A DNA stretch of 64,000 nucleotides from Drosophila persimilis (lineage: Eukaryota; Arthropoda; Insecta; Diptera; Drosophilidae): positions 9,920,001 through 9,984,000 of the forward strand of contig NW_020825288.1 of the NCBI RefSeq assembly GCF_003286085.1. The letters run 5' to 3'. The notes beneath the pieces were generated by a model. It saw nothing but the letters and a program-made list of their open reading frames with translations, was not told the origin of the DNA and did not search any database. The position numbers and the translations under genes are program-made. The stretch's first letter is position 1. Each line of letters starts with the position of its first letter. Shown piece by piece: positions 16,023-29,450 of this stretch.

Positions 16023-16394
16023 TTACTTGGAGCTGGTGTACTTGGTGACAGCCTTGGTTCCCTCACTAACAGCGTGCTTGGCCAGCTCTCCCGGCAGCAG
16101 CAGGCGCACAGCCGTTTGGATTTCCCGACTGGTGATGGTTGAGCGCTTGTTGTAATGAGCCAAGCGAGACGCCTCGGCAGCAATGCGCTCGAAGATGTCA
16201 TTTACAAAGCTGTTCATGATGCTCATCGCTTTCGACGAAATACCAGTGTCAGGATGGACTTGCTTCAGAACTTTGTAAATATAGATGGCATAGCTCTCCT
16301 TCCTCTTGCGCTTCTTCTTCTTGTCGTTCTTGGTGATGTTCTTCTGAGCCTTTCCAGCCTTTTTGGCTGCCTTTCCACTAGTCTTGGGAGGCAT
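16023..16394 (-). CDS. His2B: Histone H2B
   Basis: Fourth copy, protein unchanged. Stem-loop at 15,982-15,997. Confidence 0.98.
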
Positions 16395-16997
<603 letters not shown>

Positions 16998-17049
16998 ATG
17001 TTCCAATAGCAAAAACAATTTACATTCTTGTACAATATATAAACCAAAA

Positions 17050-17065
17050 CGTCCTTTTCAGGACG
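17050..17065 (+). terminator. H2A histone 3' stem-loop
   Basis: Intact, serving the H2A at 16,623. Confidence 0.95.
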
Positions 17066-17520
17066 ACCAAACTATGACAAAAGAATTAAGAGAATTTTCA
17101 TAATTTATTATCATTCATTATTATCAGTTGAAATAAAATGCACATATTTGTGTTTTTTTGGTACAGGGCCTAAAAGAAAGTACAGTTGCGTCCGACTCAT
17201 CTGAACAACGGATGAAATTCAATGTTTGCTTGCCAAGAAAGAAGCCAAATTTTACCTACCTACCCAAGTTTATCTACGAGAATACTTTCGATCAAAAAGT
17301 TCCCATCTTGGAAAGATGGCTGAACTTTTAGACTGAAAGAAAGAAAAACACTATATGCAGCGCACATACATATGTATGTACATAGTAGATGGGAATTGCG
17401 TATTGCAATCAATGACTCGACAATCAATTCATTTTTTCTTTCATTATTCTGCTTTTACTTCACTATTATCAAGTACGATTCATGATTTTGAAAATATGTC
17501 TCTCTTCTAGATTATTTTGT
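17066..17520. other. H2A-H4 spacer, unit 4
   Basis: Matches the unit 1 spacer; no gene seen. Confidence 0.6.
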
Positions 17521-17536
17521 GGTCCTGAAAAGGACC
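17521..17536 (-). terminator. H4 histone 3' stem-loop
   Basis: Intact, serving the H4 at 17,586. Confidence 0.95.
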
Positions 17537-17585
17537 GATTGTTTAATTTATGGTTACTTTTGAACTGCAGACTATACAGATTTTC

Positions 17586-18549
<964 letters not shown>

Positions 18550-18592
18550 GTTGATATTTCTTCGTCAGGCGCATATAAATTTCATACAAATC

Positions 18593-18608
18593 GGTCCTTT
18601 TCAGGACC
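18593..18608 (+). terminator. H3 histone 3' stem-loop
   Basis: Intact, serving the H3 at 18,139. Confidence 0.95.
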
Positions 18609-19897
18609 ACAAAATAATTTTCAATGAGATTTTTTATTTCTGCATACTCGTACTATTTTTCCCAAATAAAATATTTGTAATTTTGTCTTTGCTTTGTGCT
18701 AGAGCGTTGGTTTAGATACAAAACAGAATTGGATTGGGAGAATACCGTATACGATCCGTATTAAATGTATAGTTAGACGAATGTTTTGACATCTTCTGGT
18801 TTTTCATTCAAGAATTTTGCTGATTGTAAGAATTCTAAAAGGCGGACAACATTTGTGTAGGGTTAAATTGCGGCGACACATATAATTTCTATGTATTTGG
18901 GAAAGAAAAATATATTTTTGTTGCGAGGTGATAAACCTATCAGAAACAAACAGATAGACCTGTGGAACTAGAATAGAATACAAACCCTTTTAACGCAATT
19001 TTAGATTTTTCCAATGACCAATAAATTGCATTTGATATTTTTCGAATCTACTACTGGTATACTAGTATGCAATAATTGGTCGTTATAAATGAAAATATAT
19101 GAAAATCTTCAACAAAAGTAAATGAAATATGTTCTTAAGATTCGTATAAATTGGTATAGACAATAAAATTTACGTAAAATTTATTTTTTCGATTTTTACT
19201 TTGAGATGAACTTAATTTGTAGTGCTATGTGGGTAAGAAAGTATGTTATTTATGGGTAAATATTGGCAAAAATGGATCAGAAATAATATAAAATTGAAAA
19301 TCGTGTTCATTTCCTTAAGAAAAATGGTTTTAAACAATATATTTTTAAGCATTTATATTTTTTGACCCCTAAATTCAATGTTGAACATATCCAGAAAGTG
19401 GTCTTTTTGTACCTAATAGGGTTATCTTCAAAACGATTTTAAAATACCATACTAAACGATATGTGAATATATGTTTATTGTCTCTTAAAGTAAATTAATC
19501 AAATTTTATGTTTAAAAAAAAAGTTTATCAAAATGAGCCAGCATTGTTATTTATTAATATCATTGAATCCAAAATATAAGAGTTGGATAACTAGTTGTCA
19601 AAGTTTGCACAATTATTAAAAATCGATGATGGACGATATTCACAAAATAAATGATTTACAGTAATATTTGAAATATTTAACAATATGAATCAATGAAAAT
19701 ATATTTCAATTATTTAATAGTTATATATAGAAAAGCAAAAATAAGCCAGACGTTCAATGAAACTTCTAACAAACAAATCACCAATGCTAAAATCATCTTC
19801 GTACTACCCTTCTACTCGCTTCTCATTCGAACGAGGGACCATAGCCCAGGTCCACAACGGCGTTTTTTCATTGAAAAGTGTAATTTTGTAAAGAATA
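18609..19897. promoter_or_regulatory. H3-H1 spacer and H1 promoter, unit 4
   Basis: Same layout with private changes near 19,376 (attcaatg for attgaatg) and 19,740 (aaaaataag for aaatataag). Cap-like motif at 19,823-19,829. Confidence 0.65.
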
Positions 19898-20671
19898 ATG
19901 TCTGATTCTGCAGTTGCAACATCCGCGTCTCCAGTGGCTGCTCCACCAGTACCAGCGGAGAAGAAGGTGGCCGCCAAAAAGGCATCTGGATCCGCTGCTG
20001 CTACTGCAAAGGCAAAGAAGCCCACAGCTCCACCCTCGCATCCCCCAACTCAGCAAATGGTTGACGCTTCGATTAAGAGCTTGAAGGAACGTGGCGGCTC
20101 ATCGCTTTTGGCAATCAAGAAATATATTACTGCCGAATACAAATGCGATGCCCAGAAACTGGCCCCATTTATCAAGAAGTACTTGAAGTCGGCCGTTGCC
20201 AATGGAAAGCTGATCCAAACAAAGGGAAAGGGTGCATCTGGTTCGTTTAAGCTGTCGGCTTCCGCCAAAAAGGAGCCTAAGCCAAAGGTTGCATCTGTCG
20301 AGAAGAAAGTTAAAAGTAAGAAGGTGGCGTCATCGTCGTCGGCGGCAACCAAGAAGACAGCAAGCCCTAAAAAAGCAGCCGCTGCCGGTGACAAGAAACT
20401 AAAGGTGAAGAAGTCAGTCGCCACCAAGAAGACCGCCGAGAAGAAGAAAACTGAGAAGGCAAAGGCTAAGGATGCGAAGAAAACTGGAACCGTGAAGGCG
20501 AAGCCAGCAGCGACAAAGGCCAAGTCGAGCCCAGCAAAACCAAAGCCAAAGCCAAAAGCAAAGGCTGTAGCTGCAGCGGCATCTGTCAAGCCCAAGAAGA
20601 CAACGAAGAAGCCAGCAGCTCCCGCCACTGTAAAGAAGCCGAAAGCCAAGACGACGGCGGCCAAAAAGTAA
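19898..20671 (+). CDS. His1: Linker histone H1
   Basis: A 257-residue consensus protein with a synonymous A-to-C change near 20,035 (caccctcg for caccatcg). This is the last complete H1 before the transposon block. Its stem-loop at 20,749 is intact. Confidence 0.97.
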   Translation: MSDSAVATSASPVAAPPVPAEKKVAAKKASGSAAATAKAKKPTAPPSHPPTQQMVDASIKSLKERGGSSLLAIKKYITAEYKCDAQKLAPFIKKYLKSAVANGKLIQTKGKGASGSFKLSASAKKEPKPKVASVEKKVKSKKVASSSSAATKKTASPKKAAAAGDKKLKVKKSVATKKTAEKKKTEKAKAKDAKKTGTVKAKPAATKAKSSPAKPKPKPKAKAVAAAASVKPKKTTKKPAAPATVKKPKAKTTAAKK

Positions 20672-20748
20672 AGTGTGAAACTGTACACGTTGGTGTACAA
20701 GGTCGCATTCGAAATTTTAGATGTATCCGTCTGAAATTGATTTAAACA

Positions 20749-20764
20749 AGCCCTTTTCAGGGCT
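20749..20764 (+). terminator. H1 histone 3' stem-loop
   Basis: Intact consensus form for the H1 at 19,898. Confidence 0.95.
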
Positions 20765-21061
20765 ACAAAACTATATTCAAAAGAGATACAAATTATCGAG
20801 CCTTGTCTTGCATACATACGAGTATGCTACAGATATATTGTATATTTAGCATCCAGTTCAAACGTTATTCAAAGAGTTATTCGGAATGCATTTTTCCCGA
20901 ACCGAATCAAATACGTACATATGTATGAAAAACCGTTCACACAGACGCTGTATCTCAGAGGTCGGCAATTGAATAAAATTGTTATTGTATTGTGCATATA
21001 TTTCTTGCATATCGATGAAATTATATATTGAAAATGGAATTTCTTTGGAAGAACATTTTGT

Positions 21062-21077
21062 GGCCCTGAAAAGGGCC
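21062..21077 (-). terminator. H2B histone 3' stem-loop
   Basis: Intact, serving the H2B at 21,103. Confidence 0.95.
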
Positions 21078-21102
21078 TTTTTGGGTTTTGTTCGAAACCA
21101 AT

Positions 21103-21474
21103 TTACTTGGAGCTGGTGTACTTGGTGACAGCCTTGGTTCCCTCACTAACAGCGTGCTTGGCCAGCTCTCCCGGCAGCAGCAGGCGCACAGCCGTTTGGA
21201 TTTCCCGACTGGTGATGGTTGAGCGCTTGTTGTAATGAGCCAAGCGAGACGCCTCGGCAGCAATGCGCTCGAAGATGTCATTTACAAAGCTGTTCATGAT
21301 GCTCATCGCTTTCGACGAAATACCAGTGTCAGGATGGACTTGCTTCAGAACTTTGTAAATATAGATGGCATAGCTCTCCTTCCTCTTGCGCTTCTTCTTC
21401 TTGTCGTTCTTGGTGATGTTCTTCTGAGCCTTTCCAGCCTTTTTGGCTGCCTTTCCACTAGTCTTGGGAGGCAT
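21103..21474 (-). CDS. His2B: Histone H2B
   Basis: Fifth and last copy, protein unchanged. Its gene, promoter and stem-loop (21,062-21,077) are intact although the divergent H2A partner has lost its 3' processing signal. Confidence 0.98.
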
Positions 21475-22077
<603 letters not shown>

Positions 22078-22123
22078 ATGTTCCAATAGCAAAAACAATT
22101 TACATTCTTGTACAATATATAAC

Positions 22124-22360
22124 CGAATGCAATCGTCGACATCACCGTTATCGATCATGGCCGATCTAAATCGAGACGCCATGAACATATTTGGCATGAA
22201 TTTCACACAATTTATACAGATTGTCAAAGAGACCACTCGGAATTATGATCCCAAACTGAATACACATGAGCAAAAACAAAGCATTATGCTTGATCTGGCA
22301 TTCCAAATAGCGGCAGCCACCACCGCCACCGCCAATGACACTAATGCCAACATCGAATGA
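22124..22360 (+). pseudogene. Element A ORF1, C-terminal fragment
   Basis: Encodes the last 79 residues of ORF1 (MADLNRDAMNIFGMNFTQFI region), out of any intact context because its upstream part is H2A 3' UTR. It ends in an ATGA overlap with the ORF2 start at 22,357, an arrangement that suggests stop-start coupled translation in the parent element. Confidence 0.8.
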
Positions 22361-22988
22361 CTAAATTAAAGATTCTCGCTCAGAATGTCAACTCGCTGAT
22401 AGCGCAGCATAAACGAATCGAATTAAATGTACTGTTGAACAAACACCAACCAGACATTCTGATTGCCATTGAACATCGGCTCTTGGAGCGTCATCGGGTG
22501 TATTTGGATCATTACACGTTCGTGAGGTAAACACAGTTGGCAACGGACATCGGGACCAGCTATGTTACTATTTCCGCAAATGGCGTTTGAAAATCAACGA
22601 GCCGAAATGCGAATGCTGCATGATTGTGGGCCCAGCGAAGGCGGGACTATTTCGAAATGCACGCAACTTCACACCTTCAATCGTGATCAATGGCAGCGTA
22701 CAGGTTCAGGTCAAGGACTCACTCAGATACCTGGGTGTCGTCTTCGATCACAAGCACAACTTTCACAAGCATCTCGACCTGGTGCTGGGCAAGGCCAAGC
22801 GACAGATGGCGATAGTGAGTAGATATTTTGGTTTAATCAGCAGCAGTAACACCGGGGCATCATCGTCATCGTCGTCGTCGTCGTCGTTATCGGCACTGGA
22901 TAATAATAACAATGAGAAAATCACCAAAATACGATCACTCATCTACAAGAAGTTGATTCAGCCGCTATTGCTGTACGGCCATGTGGCC
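22357..22988 (+). pseudogene. Element A ORF2 with endonuclease/RT core deleted
   Basis: The first 57 codons (MTKLKILAQNVNSLI start, typical of an APE-type endonuclease N-terminus with the metal-binding Asn) end in TAA at 22,528 near the deletion. From about 22,561 the sequence resumes in the RT thumb and C-terminal region (YYFRKWRLKINEPKCE, then RYLGVVFDHK and KITKIRSLIYKKLIQPLLLY). By comparison with A' and element B, the catalytic RT motifs (GVPQGS and YADD-type) are gone. A TCG run adds a serine tract. The same deletion is present in the copies at 26,675 and 40,644. Confidence 0.85.
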
Positions 22989-23387
22989 AATTTTCAATTT
23001 CTAATTTTCAATTCAATTTAATTAACAGACTGCAACGCGCACACGCTTGGACTTGGTCTGTGTGTGTGCGCGCGCCTGTGGTCCGGTATTGTGGATACTC
23101 GGCATTCCTTTCTGGACTGCCGCTGAGTCCAAAACAAACTCCGTTTGACATTAGCGGGCGGTGAGCCGGCGTGCGGCTGAGGGATGTTGTATGGGGCCCC
23201 CCCCCCGTGTACGTCCTGTTGCCAAGCACCGATCACCGCCACTATACACACTGTATATCAACACTACGACTACTGTCATCGCCACCACCAACCGCAGCCC
23301 GTCTACGCTTCGGGTGCGGGGAGAGGAGAGAGAGTGAGAGTAGAGAAAGGGGAAGAGGAGGAGAAGAAGAAGAACCAAAACTTCAAC
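22989..23387 (+). other. Element A 5' UTR (copy 2)
   Basis: About 400 bp between the RT fragment of copy 1 and the ORF1 ATG. It begins with AT-rich aattttcaatttct sequence, then a GT/CG stretch near 23,060, a poly-C run at about 23,199-23,207 and a GA-rich segment at 23,321-23,375. The true 5' end of the parent element is unknown. Confidence 0.6.
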
Positions 23388-24145
23388 ATGAAGAAATCCG
23401 CGCGTCAGCAGCACCAACAGCAATCTCAATCTTAATTGAGAAAGGCAAATAAAAGAACAACCCCGACATCGACAGCATCGGCATCGGCGGCGTCATTGTC
23501 ACCGCGGTCGTCGCCGCCGCCGTTCACAGCGGTGGAGGCGGCTGCGTCGGCATCGGCAGCGGCGTCGATGTTGATGATCACTTCAAGTACAGAGACACCA
23601 GCGGCAGCGGCAGCGGCAGCGGCAGCGACACCAGCGGCAGCAGCACCAGCGGCCGCACCAATTAATGCCGCATCAACAACAACAACAACAGAAGTAGCAA
23701 CAACAACAGCCATAGCTGTAACACAAATACAACCAGAAGCAACCCATCAAGCTGCAGCATCGTCTACAGCCATAATAACATCAACTACAACATCGTCTGT
23801 GGCTGCAGCACCGGCTGTGGCGTCAGTTGCAGCGCCGCCAACTGCGGCGGCTGTACATCGTGACACTCCAACAGTGCCGATGGCAGCAACAACAGCAACA
23901 ACAGCAGCAACAGCAGCGGCAACAGCGGCGACGGCAGCTGCAGCAGCAGCAGCAGCAACAACTTCAACAACAACAACACCAGAGATATTGATGCCGACAT
24001 TGCCATTGGCATCGCCATCGGCATCGTCTGCGGCATTGCCAGCGATAATTGGCAATAGAAATGCTAACAATAAACGTGAACATCACGAAATTTCAACAAC
24101 ACATCAGAGACATCAATCGACTCAATGTCCATATCGTCGACGGCA

Positions 24146-24178
<33 letters not shown>

Positions 24179-25193
24179 TCGTCGTCGGCGGCATCGTACT
24201 CGGCGGCACTGCCATTGTCGCCGGGCCGTTGCTGCGAACTAAGCCAAAAACTCAAATGTCAACAGGAACGCGGCCGTAGCCGAGCCAATGGTCATGGCAA
24301 AAATGATCAACGGCATCATGATCACGATCATAGCCGCAGCCCGATCCATAAGAGAACCAACATCAGCAGCAACAGCAACACCAATAGTTGCAGCAGCAGC
24401 AGCAACGAGAGCGACTGCAACAGCAGCAGCGAACATGGTTGCGGAAAAATGTTAAAAACCCTCAACGATAACGATAACAACAGCAACAACAATAATAATA
24501 ATAATAAAAAGAATCAAAATCACAATGCAATTAAACTAATAAGAATACACAAACCGAGACTGCTACCGAAACAAAAGGACAGGAAAAAGAACATAATAAA
24601 AATAATTAACAACAATAATAAGCAATATGCTGCATATATTGCGGAAATTGCCGAGCTCAAGGCTCAAAATCACAAATTAACCGAGCAAATTGGAAAACTC
24701 ATTGAACATGTGCAAAATACCAGCTCAGTTAATTTGCCAAACACCAAGAACAACACCAAGAACAACAACGACAACGACACTGACATTGACATTGACAATG
24801 ACAAAAATAAGAATAATACTAAAATTAATAATAATAATAAAAATAAAAAAAAATCATTATTATCATTCAACAAACAACAAAGAAACATTAACATCAACAA
24901 TGTTGGCGGCAGCGGCAGCAACAACAACAACAACCGCTTCGCCATACTAACCGACAACGATGGCGGTGATGATGGTGATGATATTGACGGCGATGACAGT
25001 GATGAGGACTGCAACGGCATCGATGAAATCGATATGTCTGAATTCCCGCCGCTCTCCGGACCAGCGGGAGCGAGCAATGGGAGTCAGACACATATCGACG
25101 AATCAATTCATATGAACAGTGACGACAACGGCAACGGCAGAGATGACGATGATACACCAATTGTATCGTCATACTATGATGATAAACCGTCAA

Positions 25194-25224
<31 letters not shown>

Positions 25225-25450
25225 TCTACTACGGCAGCAGCGGCAGCACAAGCAGCAGCAACAACAACAACGTCAAACCGCAGCAGCAGCAGCAGCAACA
25301 AAAACACCAGCACAAGCAGCAGTGGCGGCGATTATGAAAAAACTACCAACGAAAACGGCTGCAACAGCAGCAGCAAACGCAGGTAAAGCGAAATCAAACA
25401 ATAACGGCAAACATCCACCCATAATTGCCGTATACAATGTAAACACTTAA
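23388..25450 (+). pseudogene. Element A ORF1 (Gag), N-terminal and middle part, broken
   Basis: The ATG at 23,388 gives MKKSARQQHQQQSQS and then a TAA at 23,433, where the copy at 41,646 has CAA. The frame continues as low-complexity Ala/Thr/Ser sequence to about 24,105, where a one-base deletion shifts it relative to the copy at 27,756. It then runs on with Ser, Asn, Gln and Asp homopolymers to a TAA at 25,448. Trinucleotide repeats (TCG, CAG, AAC, AAT) dominate. This resembles the polar low-complexity N-terminal half of jockey-type Gag proteins. The protein cannot be made as one chain. Confidence 0.75.
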
Positions 25451-26678
25451 CAAATGGTGCATAGAATCACAAACATTATTAAATCTAAGAACTTTACACT
25501 CAATATTAAGAATAAGAATCTAGTTTATGTACAGTGAAGAAACCTAAACGATTATCAACTAATTATAAGTACACTAAACACAGAAAATGTACACTATTAC
25601 ACTTACACACCCAAAGATCTCAAACCAATTTCATTATTAATCATAAAGCTACCCACCAACGTATACGATTCCCAGGAGATTCAATCGGCAATTGTTGAAC
25701 AATTTCCACAAATCGAATTGATATCTGTTAAAATATTCAAAGACAAATTCTGGCTAATCCAGATCAAAAAATGTACCAATGATAATAACAACAATACCAA
25801 TGCTGCCATCGAACAGATCGGCAAACTGATGAAAATGAAAAGTCTACTAAATTGTCGGATTACAGTCGAAAGATTGAAACCAAACAATGGCCAAAATATC
25901 ATCCAACAGTGTCGCAATTGCCAGCGTTTCACACACTCGGCAAGCAATTGTAAGCTAGCATATCGATGTGTCAAATGTATTGAACAACATCAGCCGGGCC
26001 AATGCCGGATTAAGAAACGTGACGAACAAACGGCCAACGCTAACGCTAACGCTAATGAAACGCCGATTGTCCAGTGTGTCAACTGTAAGGGGGCGCATAC
26101 GGCAAACGCTAAAATATGCCCAATTCGTTTGGCGGCACTGCAACGCCAAAAATGAACATAAAGCAAAACTAAATGCGAATAGAATGGTAACATCAACAAC
26201 AACAACGGAACGACAAATACGAGAAACCGACGTCATATCGGCAATACGCAAGGGTAAAACGTTCGCATCGCTCCTCAAAGGAGACAATGCCAGCACTAGC
26301 GCAAAAACAAACACAAACACAAACACCAATGGCAAACGGGCCGCTAATAATAACAACAACAACAATAACAAAAACAAAAACAAAAATACACCATCAACAA
26401 TGACAATTAGCCAAGCGCTGAGACAGCACACGGTCAATAACCGAATGCAATCGTCGACATCACCGTTATCGATCATGGCCGATCTAAATCGAGACGCCAT
26501 GAACATATTTGGCATGAATTTCACACAATTTATACAGATTGTCAAAGAGACCACTCGGAATTATGATCCCAAACTGAATACACATGAGCAAAAACAAAGC
26601 ATTATGCTTGATCTGGCATTCCAAATAGCGGCAGCCACCACCGCCACCGCCAATGACACTAATGCCAACATCGAATGA
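25451..26678 (+). pseudogene. Element A ORF1, zinc-knuckle part, frameshifted
   Basis: After the shared stop at 25,448 the homology with element B ORF1 continues. The open piece 25,718-26,155 encodes an RRM-like segment (KIFKDKFWLIQIKK) and three Cys/His knuckles of jockey-clade Gag: CRNCQRFTHSASNC, CVKCIEQHQPGQC and CVNCKGAHTANAKIC. An extra A near 26,150 breaks the frame; the last part (ending NDTNANIE) continues in another frame to 26,678. Confidence 0.82.
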
Positions 26679-27306
26679 CTAAATTAAAGATTCTCGCTCA
26701 GAATGTCAACTCGCTGATAGCGCAGCATAAACGAATCGAATTAAATGTACTGTTGAACAAACACCAACCAGACATTCTGATTGCCATTGAACATCGGCTC
26801 TTGGAGCGTCATCGGGTGTATTTGGATCATTACACGTTCGTGAGGTAAACACAGTTGGCAACGGACATCGGGACCAGCTATGTTACTATTTCCGCAAATG
26901 GCGTTTGAAAATCAACGAGCCGAAATGCGAATGCTGCATGATTGTGGGCCCAGCGAAGGCGGGACTATTTCGAAATGCACGCAACTTCACACCTTCAATC
27001 GTGATCAATGGCAGCGTACAGGTTCAGGTCAAGGACTCACTCAGATACCTGGGTGTCGTCTTCGATCACAAGCACAACTTTCACAAGCATCTCGACCTGG
27101 TGCTGGGCAAGGCCAAGCGACAGATGGCGATAGTGAGTAGATATTTTGGTTTAATCAGCAGCAGTAACACCGGGGCATCATCGTCATCGTCGTCGTCGTC
27201 GTCGTTATCGGCACTGGATAATAATAACAATGAGAAAATCACCAAAATACGATCACTCATCTACAAGAAGTTGATTCAGCCGCTATTGCTGTACGGCCAT
27301 GTGGCC
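26675..27306 (+). pseudogene. Element A ORF2 deletion derivative (copy 2)
   Basis: Same structure as at 22,357: the endonuclease start to TAA at 26,846, then a jump to the RT C-terminal region from about 26,879. The sequence was not seen to differ from copy 1, so the deletion predates the array. Confidence 0.83.
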
Positions 27307-29450
27307 AATTTTCAATTTCTAATTTTCAATTCAATTTAATTAACAGACTGCAACGCGCACACGCTTGGACTTGGTCTGTGTGTGTGCGCGCGCCTGTGGT
27401 CCGGTATTGTGGATACTCGGCATTCCTTTCTGGACTGCCGCTGAGTCCAAAACAAACTCCGTTTGACATTAGCGGGCGGTGAGCCGGCGTGCGGCTGAGG
27501 GATGTTGCATGGGGTCCCCCCCCCCCGTGTACGTCCTGTTGCCAAGCACCGATCACCGCCACTATACACACTGTATATCAACACTACGACTACTGTCATC
27601 GCCACCACCAACCGCAGCCCGTCTACGCTTCGGGTGCGGGGAGAGGAGAGAGAGTGAGAGTAGAGAAAGGGGAGGAGGAGGAGAAGAAGAAGAACCAAAA
27701 CTTCAACATGAAGAAATCCGCGCGTCAGCAGCACCAACAGCAATCTCAATCTTAATTGAGAAAGGCAAATAAAAGAACAACCCCGACATCGACAGCATCG
27801 GCATCGGCGGCGTCATTGTCACCGCGGTCGTCGCCGCCGCCGTTCACAGCGGTGGAGGCGGCTGCGTCGGCATCGGCAGCGGCGTCGATGTTGATGATCA
27901 CTTCAAGTACAGAGACACCAGCGGCAGCGGCAGCGGCAGCGACACCAGCGGCAGCAGCACCAGCGGCCGCACCAATTAATGCCGCATCAACAACAACAAC
28001 AACAGAAGTAGCAACAACAACAGCCATAGCTGTAACACAAATACAACCAGAAGCAACCCATCAAGCTGCAGCATCGTCTACAGCCATAATAACATCAACT
28101 ACAACATCGTCTGTGGCTGCAGCACCGGCTGTGGCGTCAGTTGCAGCGCCGCCAACTGCGGCGGCTGTACATCGTGACACTCCAACAGTGCCGATGGCAG
28201 CAACAACAGCAGCAACAGCAGCGGCAACAGCGGCGACGGCAGCTGCAGCAGCAGCAGCAGCAACAACTTCAACAACAACAACACCAGAGATATTGATGCC
28301 GACATTGCCATTGGCATCGCCATCGGCATCGTCTGCGGCATTGCCAGCGATAATTGGCAATAGAAATGCTAACAATAAACGTGAACATCACGAAATTTCA
28401 ACAACACCATCAGAGACATCAATCGACTCAATGTCCATATCGTCGACGGCATCGTCGTCGTCGTCGTCGTCGTCATCGTCGTCGGCGGCATCGTACTCGG
28501 CGGCACTGCCATTGTCGCCGGGCCGTTGCTGCGAACTAAGCCAAAAACTCAAATGTCAACAGGAACGCGGCCGTAGCCGAGCCAATGGTCATGGCAAAAA
28601 TGATCAACGGCATCATGATCACGATCATAGCCGCAGCCCGATCCATAAGAGAACCAACATCAGCAGCAACAGCAACACCAATAGTTGCAGCAGCAGCAGC
28701 AACGAGAGCGACTGCAACAGCAGCAGCGAACATGGTTGCGGAAAAATGTTAAAAACCCTCAACGATAACGATAACAACAGCAACAACAATAATAATAATA
28801 ATAAAAAGAATCAAAATCACAATGCAATTAAACTAATAAGAATACACAAACCGAGACTGCTACCGAAACAAAAGGACAGGAAAAAGAACATAATAAAAAT
28901 AATTAACAACAATAATAAGCAATATGCTGCATATATTGCGGAAATTGCCGAGCTCAAGGCTCAAAATCACAAATTAACCGAGCAAATTGGAAAACTCATT
29001 GAACATGTGCAAAATACCAGCTCAGTTAATTTGCCAAACACCAAGAACAACACCAAGAACAACAACGACAACGACACTGACATTGACATTGACAATGACA
29101 AAAATAAGAATAATACTAAAATTAATAATAATAATAAAAATAAAAAAAAATCATTATTATCATTCAACAAACAACAAAGAAACATTAACATCAACAATGT
29201 TGGCGGCAGCGGCAGCAACAACAACAACAACCGCTTCGCCATACTAACCGACAACGATGGCGGTGATGATGGTGATGATATTGACGGCGATGACAGTGAT
29301 GAGGACTGCAACGGCATCGATGAAATCGATATGTCTGAATTCCCGCCGCTCTCCGGACCAGCGAGAGCGAGCAATGGGAGTCAGACACATATCGACGAAT
29401 CAATTCATATGAACAGTGACGACAACGGCAACGGCAGAGATGACGATGAT
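27307..29450 (+). mobile_element. Element A copy 3, left part (interrupted by the LTR element)
   Basis: 5' UTR to 27,707 and most of ORF1. The LTR retrotransposon enters within ORF1 at 29,450. The right part resumes at 39,161 after the 4-bp duplication tgat. Without the insertion this copy is about 4.26 kb. Confidence 0.88.
27708..29450 (+). pseudogene. Element A ORF1 (copy 3), N-terminal part
   Basis: ATG at 27,708 and the same TAA 15 codons later (27,753) as in copy 2. From 27,756 the frame is open for about 565 codons up to the LTR insertion, without the frameshift seen in copy 2. This is the longest uninterrupted view of the A Gag N-terminal half: Ala/Thr-rich, then Ser-rich, Asn-rich, and acidic Asp-rich (DNDGGDDGDDIDGDDSDEDC). 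A coiled-coil-like stretch (EIAELKAQNHKLTEQIGKLI) lies near 28,940. Confidence 0.78.

Larger units (their letters stand above)
22124..22988 (+). mobile_element. Element A copy 1: 5'-truncated, internally deleted jockey-clade element
   Basis: Element A is a non-LTR retrotransposon with ORF1 (zinc-knuckle Gag) and ORF2 (endonuclease plus RT). This copy starts inside the 3' end of ORF1, where it is fused to the H2A 3' UTR at a short ataacc-like microhomology. It then keeps the ORF2 start, skips the endonuclease and RT core, keeps the C-terminal RT region, and runs straight into the 5' UTR of the next copy. The match to 26,442-27,306 is base for base where compared, giving a tandem period of 4,318 bp. 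Confidence 0.85.
22989..27306 (+). mobile_element. Element A copy 2 (4.3-kb tandem unit)
   Basis: Head-to-tail with copy 1. It contains a 5' UTR, a broken ORF1 and the same ORF2 deletion derivative. No target-site duplication or poly(A) separates it from its neighbours, so the array probably grew by unequal exchange or template jumping and not by independent insertions. Confidence 0.85.

Noticed and set aside
23432..25313. Minus-strand Leu-, Val- or Asp-rich frames in element A
   Set aside because: Antisense readings of CAG, TCG and AAC trinucleotide runs in ORF1.
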